Origin: Capitulum mitella
Taxonomy: Eukaryota; Arthropoda; Thecostraca; Pollicipedomorpha; Pollicipedidae
DNA length: 64,000 bases
Assembly: GCA_030062745.1 (NCBI GenBank)
Contig: CP099840.1
Location: 11,050,437 to 11,114,436, forward strand
Direction of reading: 5' to 3'
Shown: positions 1-11,031 of the stretch, piece by piece
Layout: each line of letters begins with the position of its first letter
Position numbering within the stretch: position 1 is the first letter of the stretch
The notes under the pieces: generated by a model
What the model saw: the letters and a program-made list of their open reading frames with translations, nothing else
The model's database searches: none
Told to the model about the DNA's origin: nothing
Translations under genes and position numbers: made by a program

Positions 1-64
1 CAGCCGTGCACGGAGTACCAGCGCCGGCGAGATGACGTGCCACCTGACCTCTTCACTGGCGATC
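1..64 (+). CDS. Possible 3' end of an exon entering from the left (partial)
   Basis: The first 64 bases are open in one frame (beginning QPCTEYQRRRDDV, ending PPDLFTGD) and are followed exactly by a strong donor, GTAAGT, at 65-70. The base composition is GC-rich like other exons here. No family is recognised and no matching acceptor exon was found downstream, so this could be the penultimate exon of a neighbouring gene or a chance open stretch. What is seen is only the open frame plus the donor. Confidence 0.3.
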
Positions 65-1482
65 GTAAGTGCAGCCGACGAGGTGCCTCAGCCTGACGTC
101 CCGCGGCCTTCTTCTTCGCGTGTAGGTTTCGGAAGAGGCAATTTCGTAGCGTCCGTCGTCACGGGAGGAGAGATGCGACTGGAAACGTGTTCAGCTGGAC
201 CCCAGTAGCAATTTGGTCCTACGCAGGGAGCCGCTACAAGAAACACCTAAAATACTGCCTTTTTAGTTCAGTGTTCCTATCTCGAATATATCCACCTTGT
301 GACCTTCATATGTTTTGAGGGGTTGCATTTTTGAATTTAGGAATTCGCGATATTTATTTGCTTAAAAAAGTATTGTCGACGTCGATCATTTCGGATAGGA
401 CTTTCGCCACCCGCTTCGTCGCTTGTTGCAATGTATTCGGAAAATATAAGACCTAGTTGCATTCAGACGGAAATACAGACATGGTGGTCTGGAAATGCAG
501 GAAGCATAGTTCTTTGCTCACGAAAATTAAGTTGTCCCACAGCATTTCGGTCTGAGTTATCGGAAAAGTTCCAAATTAAGGCTGAAACATTGATACCTAT
601 GTCAGTATTCGTAATGAGGTTCGTTCGTATTTCGTATTTGTAATGTTAAATGTTCTTGGCCTTAAGTACAACAGAAATCTGCGGGAAAAGGCTTCACGAC
701 CAGTCGTTTTTGTGATGTCTTCGAAATACAGGCAACTTTCGTTTCTCTCTCAGTGCTCTTGTGTCGTGTCTTCCTGCATTTAACAACAACGTTTGATGGG
801 TTGAGCGAAAACACGGTTGAGAAAGCATTCAGAGTTGCTTAACGGAAGCGACCAACTTGTTACATCACCAGCTCTAATATCACCAAAAGTACAGGCGTTT
901 CAGGTTTTCTTCTTTATTCGGCCGTTTATTTGGTTACTGAGATCTCATTCACTAACGATCAGCTGCGCCGGTCCCGCTCTGCCGTGAAAACTCGTCCGTG
1001 CACACGAATAACTTGTATGTGAATGGGCTAAGCTGAACCGACGTCATTGTGTTTGACCAATCACGTTTTATTAGGGCTTGTGTAAAAAAACTCCAGATAT
1101 AAGTCTTTTATAACACAGTTGGACGGATATCGTTATGAAAAATAAATCAACCTGTCAATGCAGATCAGTCATTTCTGGTGAAAAAAAAAACATATTAAAT
1201 CCTTGATTTCAATCGCAGACAAATGCCACGCCGCGTCGGGATGCATTTGAGAGTGTTGGCTATCTTTGAAGACATTAAGCCTGTTATACAGGGGAAACCA
1301 TTAACGATCCTATCAAGGACTCTGCGCTCCGGGGTCCACATAACCAAAAACATTCTAACGGTGGAACCATGAACAGACCAGGCCAATCGTGAATGAGCGA
1401 AATATGCCCTGCAAGCGTGCCGTAGGATTTTTCCCGTCTGTCGCGTATAGTTAGGTGACAAGGAGTATTCCTTCCCTAGCTC
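65..1482. other. Gene-free stretch, AT-rich, no supported feature
   Basis: No open frame here resembles a protein and the short ORFs lack codon bias. It may be intron or intergenic sequence following the possible exon at 1-64. I see no RNA gene or clear repeat in it. Confidence 0.5.
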
Positions 1483-2497
1483 TTCACCCGTCCCCGACTG
1501 GGGGGCAGTTGACTGTCCCCCCTGAGGTTTTTCGAAGATTGCGAGAGAACCAACAAACACAGAGTCACGAAACTTTGTGTACCTTTTGCTTCATCAATTT
1601 TACATCTCGTGTCAAGATTTTGACCTCAGGTCACGTCAGGTGCCTGACCTAGGTCAGGTCAGACAGACCTATGTCAAAAAAGTTTAGCGCCCTCTAATTT
1701 TCGCAAAACAAGATATCTCAATAATACTTTCAGGGATTAGTGATCGTGATAGATGCAACAAATCCGCTATCTCAGATTTTTCGGAATTTTTCGGGTCATT
1801 GACCTAAGCTCAAGTCCATTTTTAAGACATATCGCCGTTTTTTCGGAAATTGGCGGAATATTCCGTAACATTTTTAGTGTGGAGTGAAGCAGACATCTAG
1901 TTACCGTCATTGGGAAAAGTATCAGTGACTTCCAGCCATTGACCTGAGGTCAGGTCACGAATAACTGTAGTCAGTCAAAATGTACCACCGTCAAAATCGG
2001 CGATGAATTACTCAGAAAGGGTAGAAAATGGCAGAACTAGCTTGCACAGACGTAATTAATACTAGGAACCTCAAAAAGTTTGCAAAATTTCATATTTTGG
2101 AAATAAACAGGCTCTCGCAAATAAAGCTCCGCCAATTTTGTAGATTGGTAACTAATGAATTTTTTCTACATTAAAGCATGAAAAACCATCACAAGAACCT
2201 CTAAGATCAATAAGATATACATAGATCGTCTTTTTCGCGAAAATAAAGGAACGCTAGAATTAGTTCCCGTCAATTTGTTAGTGGATACGGCAGCAGCGCA
2301 CGCCTAGCAGCTGCCGCGAGAAATGCCGTGTCTTTAACTGAACGTTTCGGCGTATATATTGAACAAATCTGGGAAATTAGACGTGTATCGGTATCCGCGG
2401 ACCTTTATTTGTGCGCTGATGCCTTTACCTATGCGTTTTTAGTCACAGCCCTTGAGATTCAGGCCATTTCTCAGTCTCATGCAGCCGGCTGTGAGAA

Positions 2498-2549
<52 letters not shown>

Positions 2550-2742
2550 ACGTAAATTGGTTTACATATTATCTAAAACTAAAAATGAGACCAGCTTCGA
2601 GCTCTACTCGTCACAAGCTTTCCAACGGTGTGCTTATTTTTATCGTGCGACCAACTATTCGTGAGTTAGAGGGTGGGCGGCCAACTGCCCCCCCCCCCAG
2701 TCGCCGGTGTTCGAAACGGACCGACGGTCGTGCACGGGTTAA
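1483..2742. mobile_element. piggyBac-like non-autonomous element, copy 1
   Basis: The left end reads TTCACCCGTCCCCGACTG and continues with a G-run and CAGTTG. The reverse complement of the right end reads TTAACCCGTGCACGAC and, after a short insertion, has the same CGACTG, G-run and CAGTTGG. The right flank is TTAA; the left TTAA has one change (TTCA). The interior has no transposase-sized frame, is rich in AGGTCA/TGACCT half-sites (about 1620-1660 and 1935-1965) and contains a TA microsatellite. TTAA flanks with CCC-starting termini are typical of piggyBac-type transposons; the assignment is by ends only. Confidence 0.6.
2500..2547. repeat. (TA)n microsatellite
   Basis: About 48 bases of uninterrupted AT alternation inside mobile element copy 1. 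Apparent Tyr-Ile repeat reading frames across it are artefacts. Confidence 0.95.
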
Positions 2743-4695
2743 ACACTTTGACAACCGGTTACAGCCATATGTCACTGCGCTCATCCAGAACGTCTTTTTT
2801 AAGTCGATTCCTGAGCCCTATGCGTAAATTATTGTGAGAAATGGTTGCTTTTGCTCATTTTACCTCGTGAAACAGCTATTTCATGCCTAGAAAAGCTCGA
2901 AAGCGCTGCGCCAGATGAAACCGATCTTTGACGGACAAGACGGAGACAAACCTGTTTACAAGACGTCCACAAAACTTTTCAAAAATGTTGCCCAAAATGA
3001 ATCAGTTGTAATAGAAATGGTATTATAGCGGGGATAACGCAGCAAAGGCGATGGCATGTCACGAGCTTCCCAAAAATTACTGGGATCCGAGGATTTCAGG
3101 CTGTCTGTTTCCAGTCCTTGTCATAGACCTAACGTTAAAATCTCTTAAAAAGATGGGATGTTTGACCCTCCCAACCCTCCAACCCCTTCGGGACCACCAG
3201 TCATGCGAGACAAGTGAGGCGCGGAAGATATGCCACTGTTGCGGTTCTGGTTATTCCATGTGCTACGGTCATTTGGAAAAGCCAGGCAAAAGTTGTTGAC
3301 GAAGTAAAGTAACGACATACGCATGTTCTTTATCCACGCTGTTTGTTACAGTTTATTCTAATGCCCGATACCTACCCTGACCTTGGAGTAAGTTGCATAC
3401 CTTTCGCGTGTATCTGGACGAGACAAATAGCAAACATAATATTTTCTCCGCAATCTGATGACACTGGACTGGTGAGACTGGACCTCATATTTTCCCAGTA
3501 GAAGCGCTAAATTTCAGTCTGTATCGCGATGTTGACCCGGAAAAATTGCTGCATTCGGCTATGGACTCCTTGTTTTTGGACGAGGTGTTCTGCAATATCC
3601 GACGGTCGAAGGCGGCATTCAAACTAAGTACCTTACAGTCCTTTGCGTGACTACAATGTGATGCCTCACAACAATGGCAGCAGAGGTCGTACATTTCAAT
3701 TATGCATGAGGCATGCGCAAGCTCGTCAAATTTTGCAAGAGATTCGCGGCAAAAGCATTAAAAGGTCGGATTTTGAGCAACCAAGAACGTCCGGAATAGT
3801 AAACAGTGGGAGGTCGCTTTCAGTAATACATAAGGCCCTAGTTATGCACCACGCCAAACTCGAGTAGCTCCTCCTCCTTGTCCAGGTGATTGTCATTCCA
3901 AGTAAGGCCCTTCGGCCCCAAAATTCCATTGTTTCGGAGGCCAGACTTCCGATCTTTGGATTCATTCACATGTCAGAGGCCTGACGAGCCTTGCCCAACG
4001 ATTGCGAGTCTCCGATGGCGATGTCCTGCGTAAATCCGGCATACTGTTCGGGAACGGCGCTGGGGGCCGACAGCTCGTCCGCACGGAGGCGCCGAGTCAG
4101 GCGACGGAATCGGCGGCGTCACTCCGTCTTCCGCGGACACCGGACGCCCCATTCGCACGTCCCGGGCCCACGGCTCGGGCTCCGGCTCCAGTGGCGGCCC
4201 GGATACATGAACGTCCCCGGTCTCACATGAGGACCGGGTCGGCCGGTGCCGTGACCAGCCGATCCGCAGCGAAAAAGGGCCGCTTCCGCAGCCTCTGGCC
4301 GCGCCGACCGAGCTCAGGCATTGCCCTCATCGGAATGGTCTGAAGCCGGACGTTGAGTTGGTACCGAAGCGGGCACTGGAAATTCGTCGGCGGAGCGCCA
4401 GGAGCCAGCCGTTCAAAACGAATTACAACATCGATACGTCTCTGTTGGTTGGTTGGTTATTGGGGCTTAGGGGCGCACCGACTGCAGGGTCATTCGGCGC
4501 CCAGATACGTCTCTGTGCGTAAAGCGATGTCAATGGGAGAGCAATTGATGGCCCCTAAACATTTGACGCCACTCGCATACATTTAATGCGACCGTATCAC
4601 CTGTGTAATATTTGTTGGCTGATTTCTTTCTCTGTCGACTAAGTTGCGCTGTGATTGTCATGACCCACAAAATGTGACCTTAGGCTAAACCTCTC

Positions 4696-4728
<33 letters not shown>

Positions 4729-5029
4729 GTTTCTCTCCCTCTTCCTTGTCGTAAGTCTTAAGCACGGATATCAATCAGTTAAGTCATATGCACTCACCGT
4801 GGACGTCAGTCCAGTCGGTAACCCACCGGTGTAAAATTCATAGTCCGCGCAACAAGCTGTAATCAGCGCTGGCTGTGATCCCTAACATCACCAAATTGCA
4901 AACTGGTGATGAGCAAATTGCCTGGGTTAAGTTCCAAGAAAAAAAGACAGAAATTATTCGGCTCCGTGTACGTGTGTCTACCGCTTAGACTCGGCAGCTT
5001 TCTCAACTGAATGTCGACTTCTGCTTCAG
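2743..5029. other. Upstream region of the lectin-repeat gene; GC-rich block at about 3,980-4,420
   Basis: No supported exon. A block around 3,980-4,420 is strongly GC- and CpG-rich and open in several frames on both strands, which is expected from composition alone; it could be a promoter-proximal island for the gene whose main exon starts at 5030. A CT microsatellite lies at 4690-4730. The first coding exon of that gene (start codon and first part of the signal peptide) should lie here or further upstream, but I could not identify it. Confidence 0.4.
4690..4730. repeat. (CT)n microsatellite
   Basis: An imperfect CT dinucleotide run with two CTGT interruptions, followed by further pyrimidine-rich sequence. 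Confidence 0.9.
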
Positions 5030-8000
5030 ACGTTGCTGATCACGGCCGCAGCAGTTCAAGGCCAGCACAGCGGGCAGCAGGGACGGCGGGGCGGCTACTC
5101 AAAGTGGAGGCCCCTCTACCCCTTCTCCAGTTCCAACAGTCGACCGTACGCCACACGGTCAAAGAGAATTTACGGCTCCGCCAAGACCACGTACGGACCT
5201 CCCAAGACCACTTATGGTCCTCCCAAGACCACTTACGGCCCTCCCAAGACCACGTACGGCCCTCCCAAGACCACGTACGGCCCTCCCAAGAGCACCTACG
5301 GGCCTCCCAAGAGCACCTACGGGCCTCCCAAGACCAGCTACGGTGTGCCCAGTGTCGGCCATGTAGGATATGATGATGGTAAGGGACGTTATCATGGAGG
5401 ACATCATGCAGGCGGTGAAAATTACCACCATGGATACCACAAGCCGGAACCCCCCGTAAACCTGTGCGAAGGTTTCATTCTTTGCAAGGATGACAGCGGG
5501 TGCGGCGGCTATCAATACTGCGCGAAGTCACCGTATCGTCCGTTCTGTGGCTATGAATGTGTACCTGACAAACCCGACATGGCTCCATGCTACAGATACC
5601 AACAGTGCCAGTCAGGTTACTGCGATCCTCTTCTTCACCTTTGTAAACCACCACCAGATCCGTGCGAAGGATTCGTGCCGTGCTCCGTTGACAGCGATTG
5701 CTTGGGAAGTCAATATTGCGGCCAGTCTCCCACAAGACCCTCGTGTGGCTATGAATGCCTGCCCGACCTGCCTGACATGTATCCGTGTGATAGGCCTGAA
5801 CAGTGCCAGTCTGGCTACTGCGATCCACACCTGTCGCAGTGTAAACCACCACCAGATCCGTGCGAAGGATTCGTGCCATGCTCCGTTGACAGCGATTGCT
5901 TGGGAAGTCAATATTGCGGCCAATCTCCCACGAGACCCTCGTGTGGTTATGAATGCCTGCCCGACCTGCCTGACATGTATCCGTGTGATAGGCCTGAACA
6001 GTGCCAGTCTGGATACTGCGATCCTCAACTGTCGCAGTGTAAACCACCACCAGATCCTTGCGAAGGATTCGTGCCGTGCTCTGTTGACAGCGATTGCTTG
6101 GGAAGTCAATATTGCGGCCAATCTCCCACGAGACCCTCGTGTGGCTTATGAATGCCTGCCCGACCTGCCTGACATGTATCCGTGTGATAGGCCTGAACAG
6201 TGCCAGTCTGGATACTGCGATCCTCAACTGTCGCAGTGTAAACCACCACCAGATCCTTGCGAAGGATTCGTGCCGTGCTCTGTTGACAGCGATTGCTTGG
6301 GAAGTCAATATTGCGGCCAATCTCCCACGAGACCCTCGTGTGGTTATGAATGCCTGCCCGACCTGCCTGACATGTATCCGTGTGATAGGCCTGAACAGTG
6401 CCAGTCTGGATACTGCGATCCTCAACTGTCGCAGTGTAAACCACCACCAGATCCTTGCGAAGGATTCGTGCCGTGCTCTGTTGACAGCGATTGCTTGGGA
6501 AGTCAATATTGCGGCCAATCTCCCACGAGACCCTCGTGTGGTTATGAATGCCTGCCCGACCTGCCTGACATGTATCCGTGTGATAGGCCTGAACAGTGCC
6601 AGTCTGGATACTGCGATCCTCAACTGTCGCAGTGTAAACCACCACCAGATCCTTGCGAAGGATTCGTGCCGTGCTCTGTTGACAGCGATTGCTTGGGAAG
6701 TCAATATTGCGGCCAATCTCCCACGAGACCCTCGTGTGGTTATGAATGCCTGCCCGACCTGCCTGACATGTATCCGTGTGATAGGCCTGAACAGTGCCAG
6801 TCTGGATACTGCGATCCTCAACTGTCGCAGTGTAAACCACCACCAGATCCTTGCGAAGGATTCGTGCCGTGCTCTGTTGACAGCGATTGCTTGGGAAGTC
6901 AATATTGCGGCCAATCTCCCACGAGACCCTCGTGTGGTTATGAATGCCTGCCCGACCTGCCTGACATGTATCCGTGTGATAGGCCTGAACAGTGCCAGTC
7001 TGGATACTGCGATCCTCAACTGTCGCAGTGTAAACCACCACCAGATCCGTGCGAAGGATTCGTGCCGTGCTCTGTTGACAGCGATTGCTTGGGAAGTCAA
7101 TATTGCGGTCAATCTCCCACGAGACCCTCGTGTGGTTATGAATGCTTGCCTGACCTACCTGACATGTATCCGTGTGATAGGCCTGAACAGTGCCAGTCTG
7201 GGTACTGCGATCCTCAACTGTCGCAGTGTAAACCACCGCCAGACCCGTGCGAAGGATTCGTGCCGTGCTCTGTTGACAGCGATTGCTTGGGAAGTCAATA
7301 TTGCGGCCAGTCTCCCACAAGACCCTCGTGTGGCTATGAATGCCTGCCCGACCTGCCTGACATGAATCCGTGTGATAGGCCTGAACAGTGCCAGTCAGGA
7401 TACTGCGATCCTCAACTGTCGCAGTGTAAACCACCACCAGATCCTTGCGAAGGATTCGTGCCGTGCTCTGTTGACAGCGATTGCTTGGGAAGTCAATATT
7501 GCGGCCAATCTCCCACGAGACCCTCGTGTGGTTATGAATGCTTGCCTGACCTACCTGACATGTATCCGTGTGATCGGCCTGAACAGTGCCAGTCAGGATA
7601 CTGCAATCCTCAACTGTCGCAGTGTAAACCACCACCAGATCCGTGCGAAGGATTCGTGCCGTGTTCCGGTGACAGCGATTGCTTGGGAAGTCAATATTGC
7701 GGTCAATCTCCCACGAGACCCTCGTGTGGCTATGAATGCCTGCCCGACCTGCCTGACATGAATCCGTGTGATAGGCCTGAACAGTGCCAGTCTGGGTACT
7801 GCGATCCTCAACTGTCGCAGTGTAAACCACCGCCAGATCCTTGCGAAGGATTCGTGCCGTGCTCTGTTGACAGCGATTGCTTGGGAAGTCAATATTGCGG
7901 CCAATCTCCCACAAGACCCTCGTGTGGTTATGAATGCCTGCCTGACCTGCCTGACATGAATCCGTGTGATAGGCCTGAACAGTGCCAGTCCGGGTACTGC

Positions 8001-8708
8001 GATCCTCAACTGTCGCAGTGTAAACCACCGCCAGACCCGTGCGAAGGATTCGTACCGTGCTCCGATGATTTCAATTGCCTTATCACGCAGCACTGCGCTC
8101 TGTCGCCGTCGCGCCCGGAATGCGGCAATGAATGCGTGCCTGACTTGCCAAAAAACTCCCCGTGCGACCGTAACGACAAGTGTCTCTCCAACTACTGCGA
8201 ACCCAACACGCGCAAGTGTCGGCCGTTCGAGGAGCAGCCCAAGCCGGAGCCGTGCTGCGTGTTCGGCTTCACGCGGCTCGGCGACTTCTGCTACGAGGCG
8301 CAGAAGACCACGGCCGACTTCAACGCGGCGCGCACCTTCTGCCAGACGCAGTTCCTCGGCGACCTGAGTCCGGTCACCGACGCCGAGGTCAACGGCCTGG
8401 TGTCCAGCCTGCTGACCGACGCCGGCCTGGCGTCCGCGTGGATCGGCGTCAGCGATCAGGGGGCCGAGGGCGTCTTCCAGACGGTGGACGGCACCCCGGT
8501 GACGACGTTCCAGCCGTGGGCGCCGCTGGCGCCGCACGGCTCCACGGCTCGCAACTGCGTGGCCATGGCCGGCGACGGCTATGTGGAAGGCATCACCAGC
8601 ATCACGGCCGGCTCCTGGAACGACGAGGCTTGCTCGCTGCAGAGGCCGTTCGTGTGTCGCGGCCCGCTGCTGCCCGTCTGCAACAAGCCGGCAACAACAA
8701 GCCTCTGA
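5030..8708 (+). CDS. Secreted YGPPK / ten-cysteine-module / C-type lectin protein, main exon (frame broken once)
   Basis: An acceptor (cttctgcttcag) ends at 5029 and the frame continues TLLITAAAVQGQ, which looks like the second half of a signal peptide, so a short first exon is missing upstream. Next come Tyr-Pro-Lys heptads of the TTYGPPK type (about 5170-5345) and a His/Gly-rich linker. Then follow 14 modules of about 66 residues with ten cysteines each: a diverged first (about 5459), twelve near-identical (5657-8033) and a diverged last (from 8034). A C-type lectin-like domain runs from about 8243 to 8690 (WIGV, WNDEAC, FVC); the Ca-site EPN/QPD position reads QPW, so sugar binding is doubtful. 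The stop is at 8706-8708. One extra base at 6145/6146 shifts the frame inside module 4; without it the exon encodes about 1,225 residues. Role unknown; an extracellular matrix, cuticle or adhesive protein is plausible. Confidence 0.8.
5164..5350 (+). repeat. YGPPK heptad-coding tandem repeat
   Basis: A 21-base unit encoding T-T-Y-G-P-P-K (variants S-T-Y and T-S-Y) is repeated about seven to eight times in frame in the 5' part of the lectin-repeat gene. Regular Tyr/Pro/Lys repeats occur in cuticular and adhesive proteins, where Tyr can be crosslinked or hydroxylated; that role is inference here. Confidence 0.9.
5657..8033 (+). repeat. 198-bp tandem coding repeat, 12 near-identical units
   Basis: Unit starts fall at 5657, 5855, 6053, 6252, 6450, 6648, 6846, 7044, 7242, 7440, 7638 and 7836. 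The spacing is exactly 198 bases except for one extra base in the third unit. Each unit encodes a 66-residue module with ten cysteines that looks like two related halves (SDCLGSQYC and EQCQSGYC). The units starting at 6252, 6450, 6648 and 6846 read the same including silent sites, a sign of recent unequal exchange or gene conversion. Confidence 0.95.
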
Positions 8709-9160
8709 CGGCGCCGGGCGGGCCGCAGACGGGCGGCCGCCGCCGCGCGGTGACGAGCCGTCCCACCGAGCGCGACCGCTCAGCCCGAGCGGTGACGCCG
8801 GCCCCAGCTGTCCCCGCGTGCTTCGCGGACTGGGCGGTGCGGAACGGGAGAGGTGTCAGAGTCAGAGCCAGAGTCAGAGGGACGCCGGTGTTTTATAAAG
8901 GATCGGTAGGGATCCGCCCAGTCAGCGCGGCCCTCTGAGGCGTTTGGGGCTAGATGCAGGGAGACGCGTCGCATTGACTGACAGCTGGCGAAGGTGGAAT
9001 GCATGGCTTGTGGTAAGTGTTGAAAACGATGTGCCAATGGCGTCTTTGGTGATCTTATGTTATCTTGAGCTGAACGTAATTTCTGCGTTGGCTGCATGTT
9101 GTTACAATGGGTGACGCTCATGTGGCTCTGCCGCCTGTCTTCTGCGGTGTGCTGTAGATT

Positions 9161-9166
9161 AATAAA
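9161..9166 (+). terminator. Candidate polyadenylation signal AATAAA
   Basis: AATAAA lies about 450 bases after the stop codon of the lectin-repeat gene, at a plausible 3' UTR distance, and no other gene ends here. Confidence 0.45.
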
Positions 9167-9367
9167 ACTCATCGAAGACACCAGATAGTTCAGGTGGTTT
9201 GACAGATTTACCAAAAAAGGGGAAAAGAGCTGGAGAGCAAGAGATCAGCGTCAGTTCAGACATTTCCCAATGACAATGTACAGGTAGATCTTGAGAAGCT
9301 GCGCTCAGCTCAGCCGACCAAGAACGAGGGTAACCTTTGTCTCTAAAGGACGTGCAAGTAGCTGGTA

Positions 9368-9630
9368 TATAAAAATAGTTAAAAGCATGTTTTTAGCTTC
9401 TACAAGCCATGTTATGCTGAAGAAGTACAAATAATATTACTCTGTTTGTATAATGTTAGCATAGGCGGTGCCAGGAACATGAAAAAAGGGCATTGTCATG
9501 GTCACATGCTCATCAGGTCAACTTATGTCCTTTGACCTTAAATGACCTCCAATGGCCTTAGAGTCACTAGGAATGATCTTGTGGGCATTTCATATTGTTT
9601 GAAAATGTTTCCCACCATTTGCTTTCACGA
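9368..9630. repeat. Partial copy of the interior of mobile element copy 2
   Basis: This segment matches about 10,218-10,483 nearly base for base (shared AGCATGTTTTTA..., GGTGCCAGGAACATGAAAAA and TTTGACCTTAAATGACCTCC blocks) but lies outside the TTAA-bounded element, as a direct repeat about 850 bases upstream. It is either a truncated older insertion or the product of a tandem duplication. Confidence 0.75.
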
Positions 9631-9829
9631 TACTATACAAAGTGCCCATATATCGCAAGTATGCAGTGATAGTGTAACGATAATGTAGGTGCTAAGGCCA
9701 GGGAAAATAATATTTTTGTGATGTCAAACTACATCTGCATACTAACCTGACACTTAAACCTGATCACTTCTCCAAAGACGAGAGCACTTGGTATTTTTTT
9801 CAGAATTTCAAGGATATCGGCCAAAGATA

Positions 9830-11031
9830 TTAACCCTATTCCCGGATGGTTAGACGGCATGGCCGATTCCCGGCAGTGAGAGGCGGATTCGTCCCCCCCA
9901 GGTCTCGAGAACTACGAATCCGATTTTATCGCCACAAACGGCAATCGATTTGCCATGAGTTAAACCATATTTTTATAAAAACAAGTTTCCGAATTTCTGA
10001 AAGAGGCGAATACAGGGGGTGGGAAGTCCAAGTAGGGATATTTTTGGATTCGTTATAACTCTGTTGTTTATGAACCGATTTTAATGAAACTGACATGAAT
10101 CGAAATATTAAGAACAGGACTTTTACCACTGGTCCACACATTTGAAATTTCGAGAAAATTTATGGGTGTTGACAGGGTTTCAAAAATAGGGGGAATAGTT
10201 TTGAAAAACCGAATTAACAAAAAAGTTAAAAGCATGTTTTTACTTCTACAAGCCATGTTATGCTGAAGAAGTATAAATCATATTACTCTGTTTGTATAAT
10301 GTTAGCATAGGCGGTGCCAGGAACATGAAAAAAAGGGAATTGTCATGGTCACATGCTCATCAGGTCAACTTATGTCCTTTGACCTTAAATGACCTCCGAT
10401 GGCCTTAGAGTCACTAGGAATGATCTTGTGGGTATTTCATATTGTCTGAAAATGTTTCCCACCATTTGCTTTCACGATACTTCTAAAATACTATTTCATG
10501 GCTGTTGTGATGTATAGCATGCATGCTGACATTTTAAGTCATAGCCCCGTGACCCAACCTGATATCAGCCTGGACTTTGGTACATAAGTAGACGGCACCC
10601 TTTTACGCCAAACGCGTTCCAGGTTCGGCATTTTAAAAAACAATGCCAAAATTATTACTATAAAACCAAATTTTGACATTTGGCCTTGGCCTGACCTTGC
10701 GAAGTGACCTCAGATGAATGAAATTTTATTTGTACGTTGCCCAACTATTTACCTATACATCAGTTAATTCTAAGTTCTATCTTAAAAAAGTTTTTTGGCA
10801 AACATTTTCCTTTTATCCACAACAGGGCCAAAAATGGCTTGAGGTGCCTCCCAAAAACGTTACCTGACTCCGCCCCTGAGGAAAATAGGATTACGAAATT
10901 TTGTCACAGTACGTAGAAAGAATAACTAAGATAAGTCACCAAGTTTCGTGGGCTAAGTCAAAAAGTCTGGAATTGGTAGGCGGAAAACCCGAGGGGAGGC
11001 GGATTCAGCCTCCTGCCGGGAATAGAGTTAA
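9830..11031. mobile_element. piggyBac-like non-autonomous element, copy 2
   Basis: TTAACCCTATTCCCGG at the left and CCGGGAATAGAGTTAA at the right form inverted termini with TTAA flanks. Just inside each end is a shared GGCGGATTC...CCCC block. The interior carries several TGACCT/AGGTCA motifs and no long frame. Orientation is opposite to the related element at 34,648-35,954. Confidence 0.75.

Noticed and set aside
2328-2664. ORFs with Tyr-Ile runs
   Set aside because: They are translations of the TA microsatellite; the same happens at 27,834-28,040.
3973-4343. 113-codon plus-strand ORF as a gene
   Set aside because: GC-rich block open on both strands, no recognisable domain and no signal peptide; more likely a promoter-like island.
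5475-8028. Long antisense and alternate-frame ORFs over the 198-bp repeats (for example 545 and 640 codons on the minus strand)
   Set aside because: The unit length is a multiple of three and lacks stops in several frames, so long shadow ORFs are automatic. Only the plus-strand frame gives a regular Cys pattern, a signal-like start and a lectin domain.
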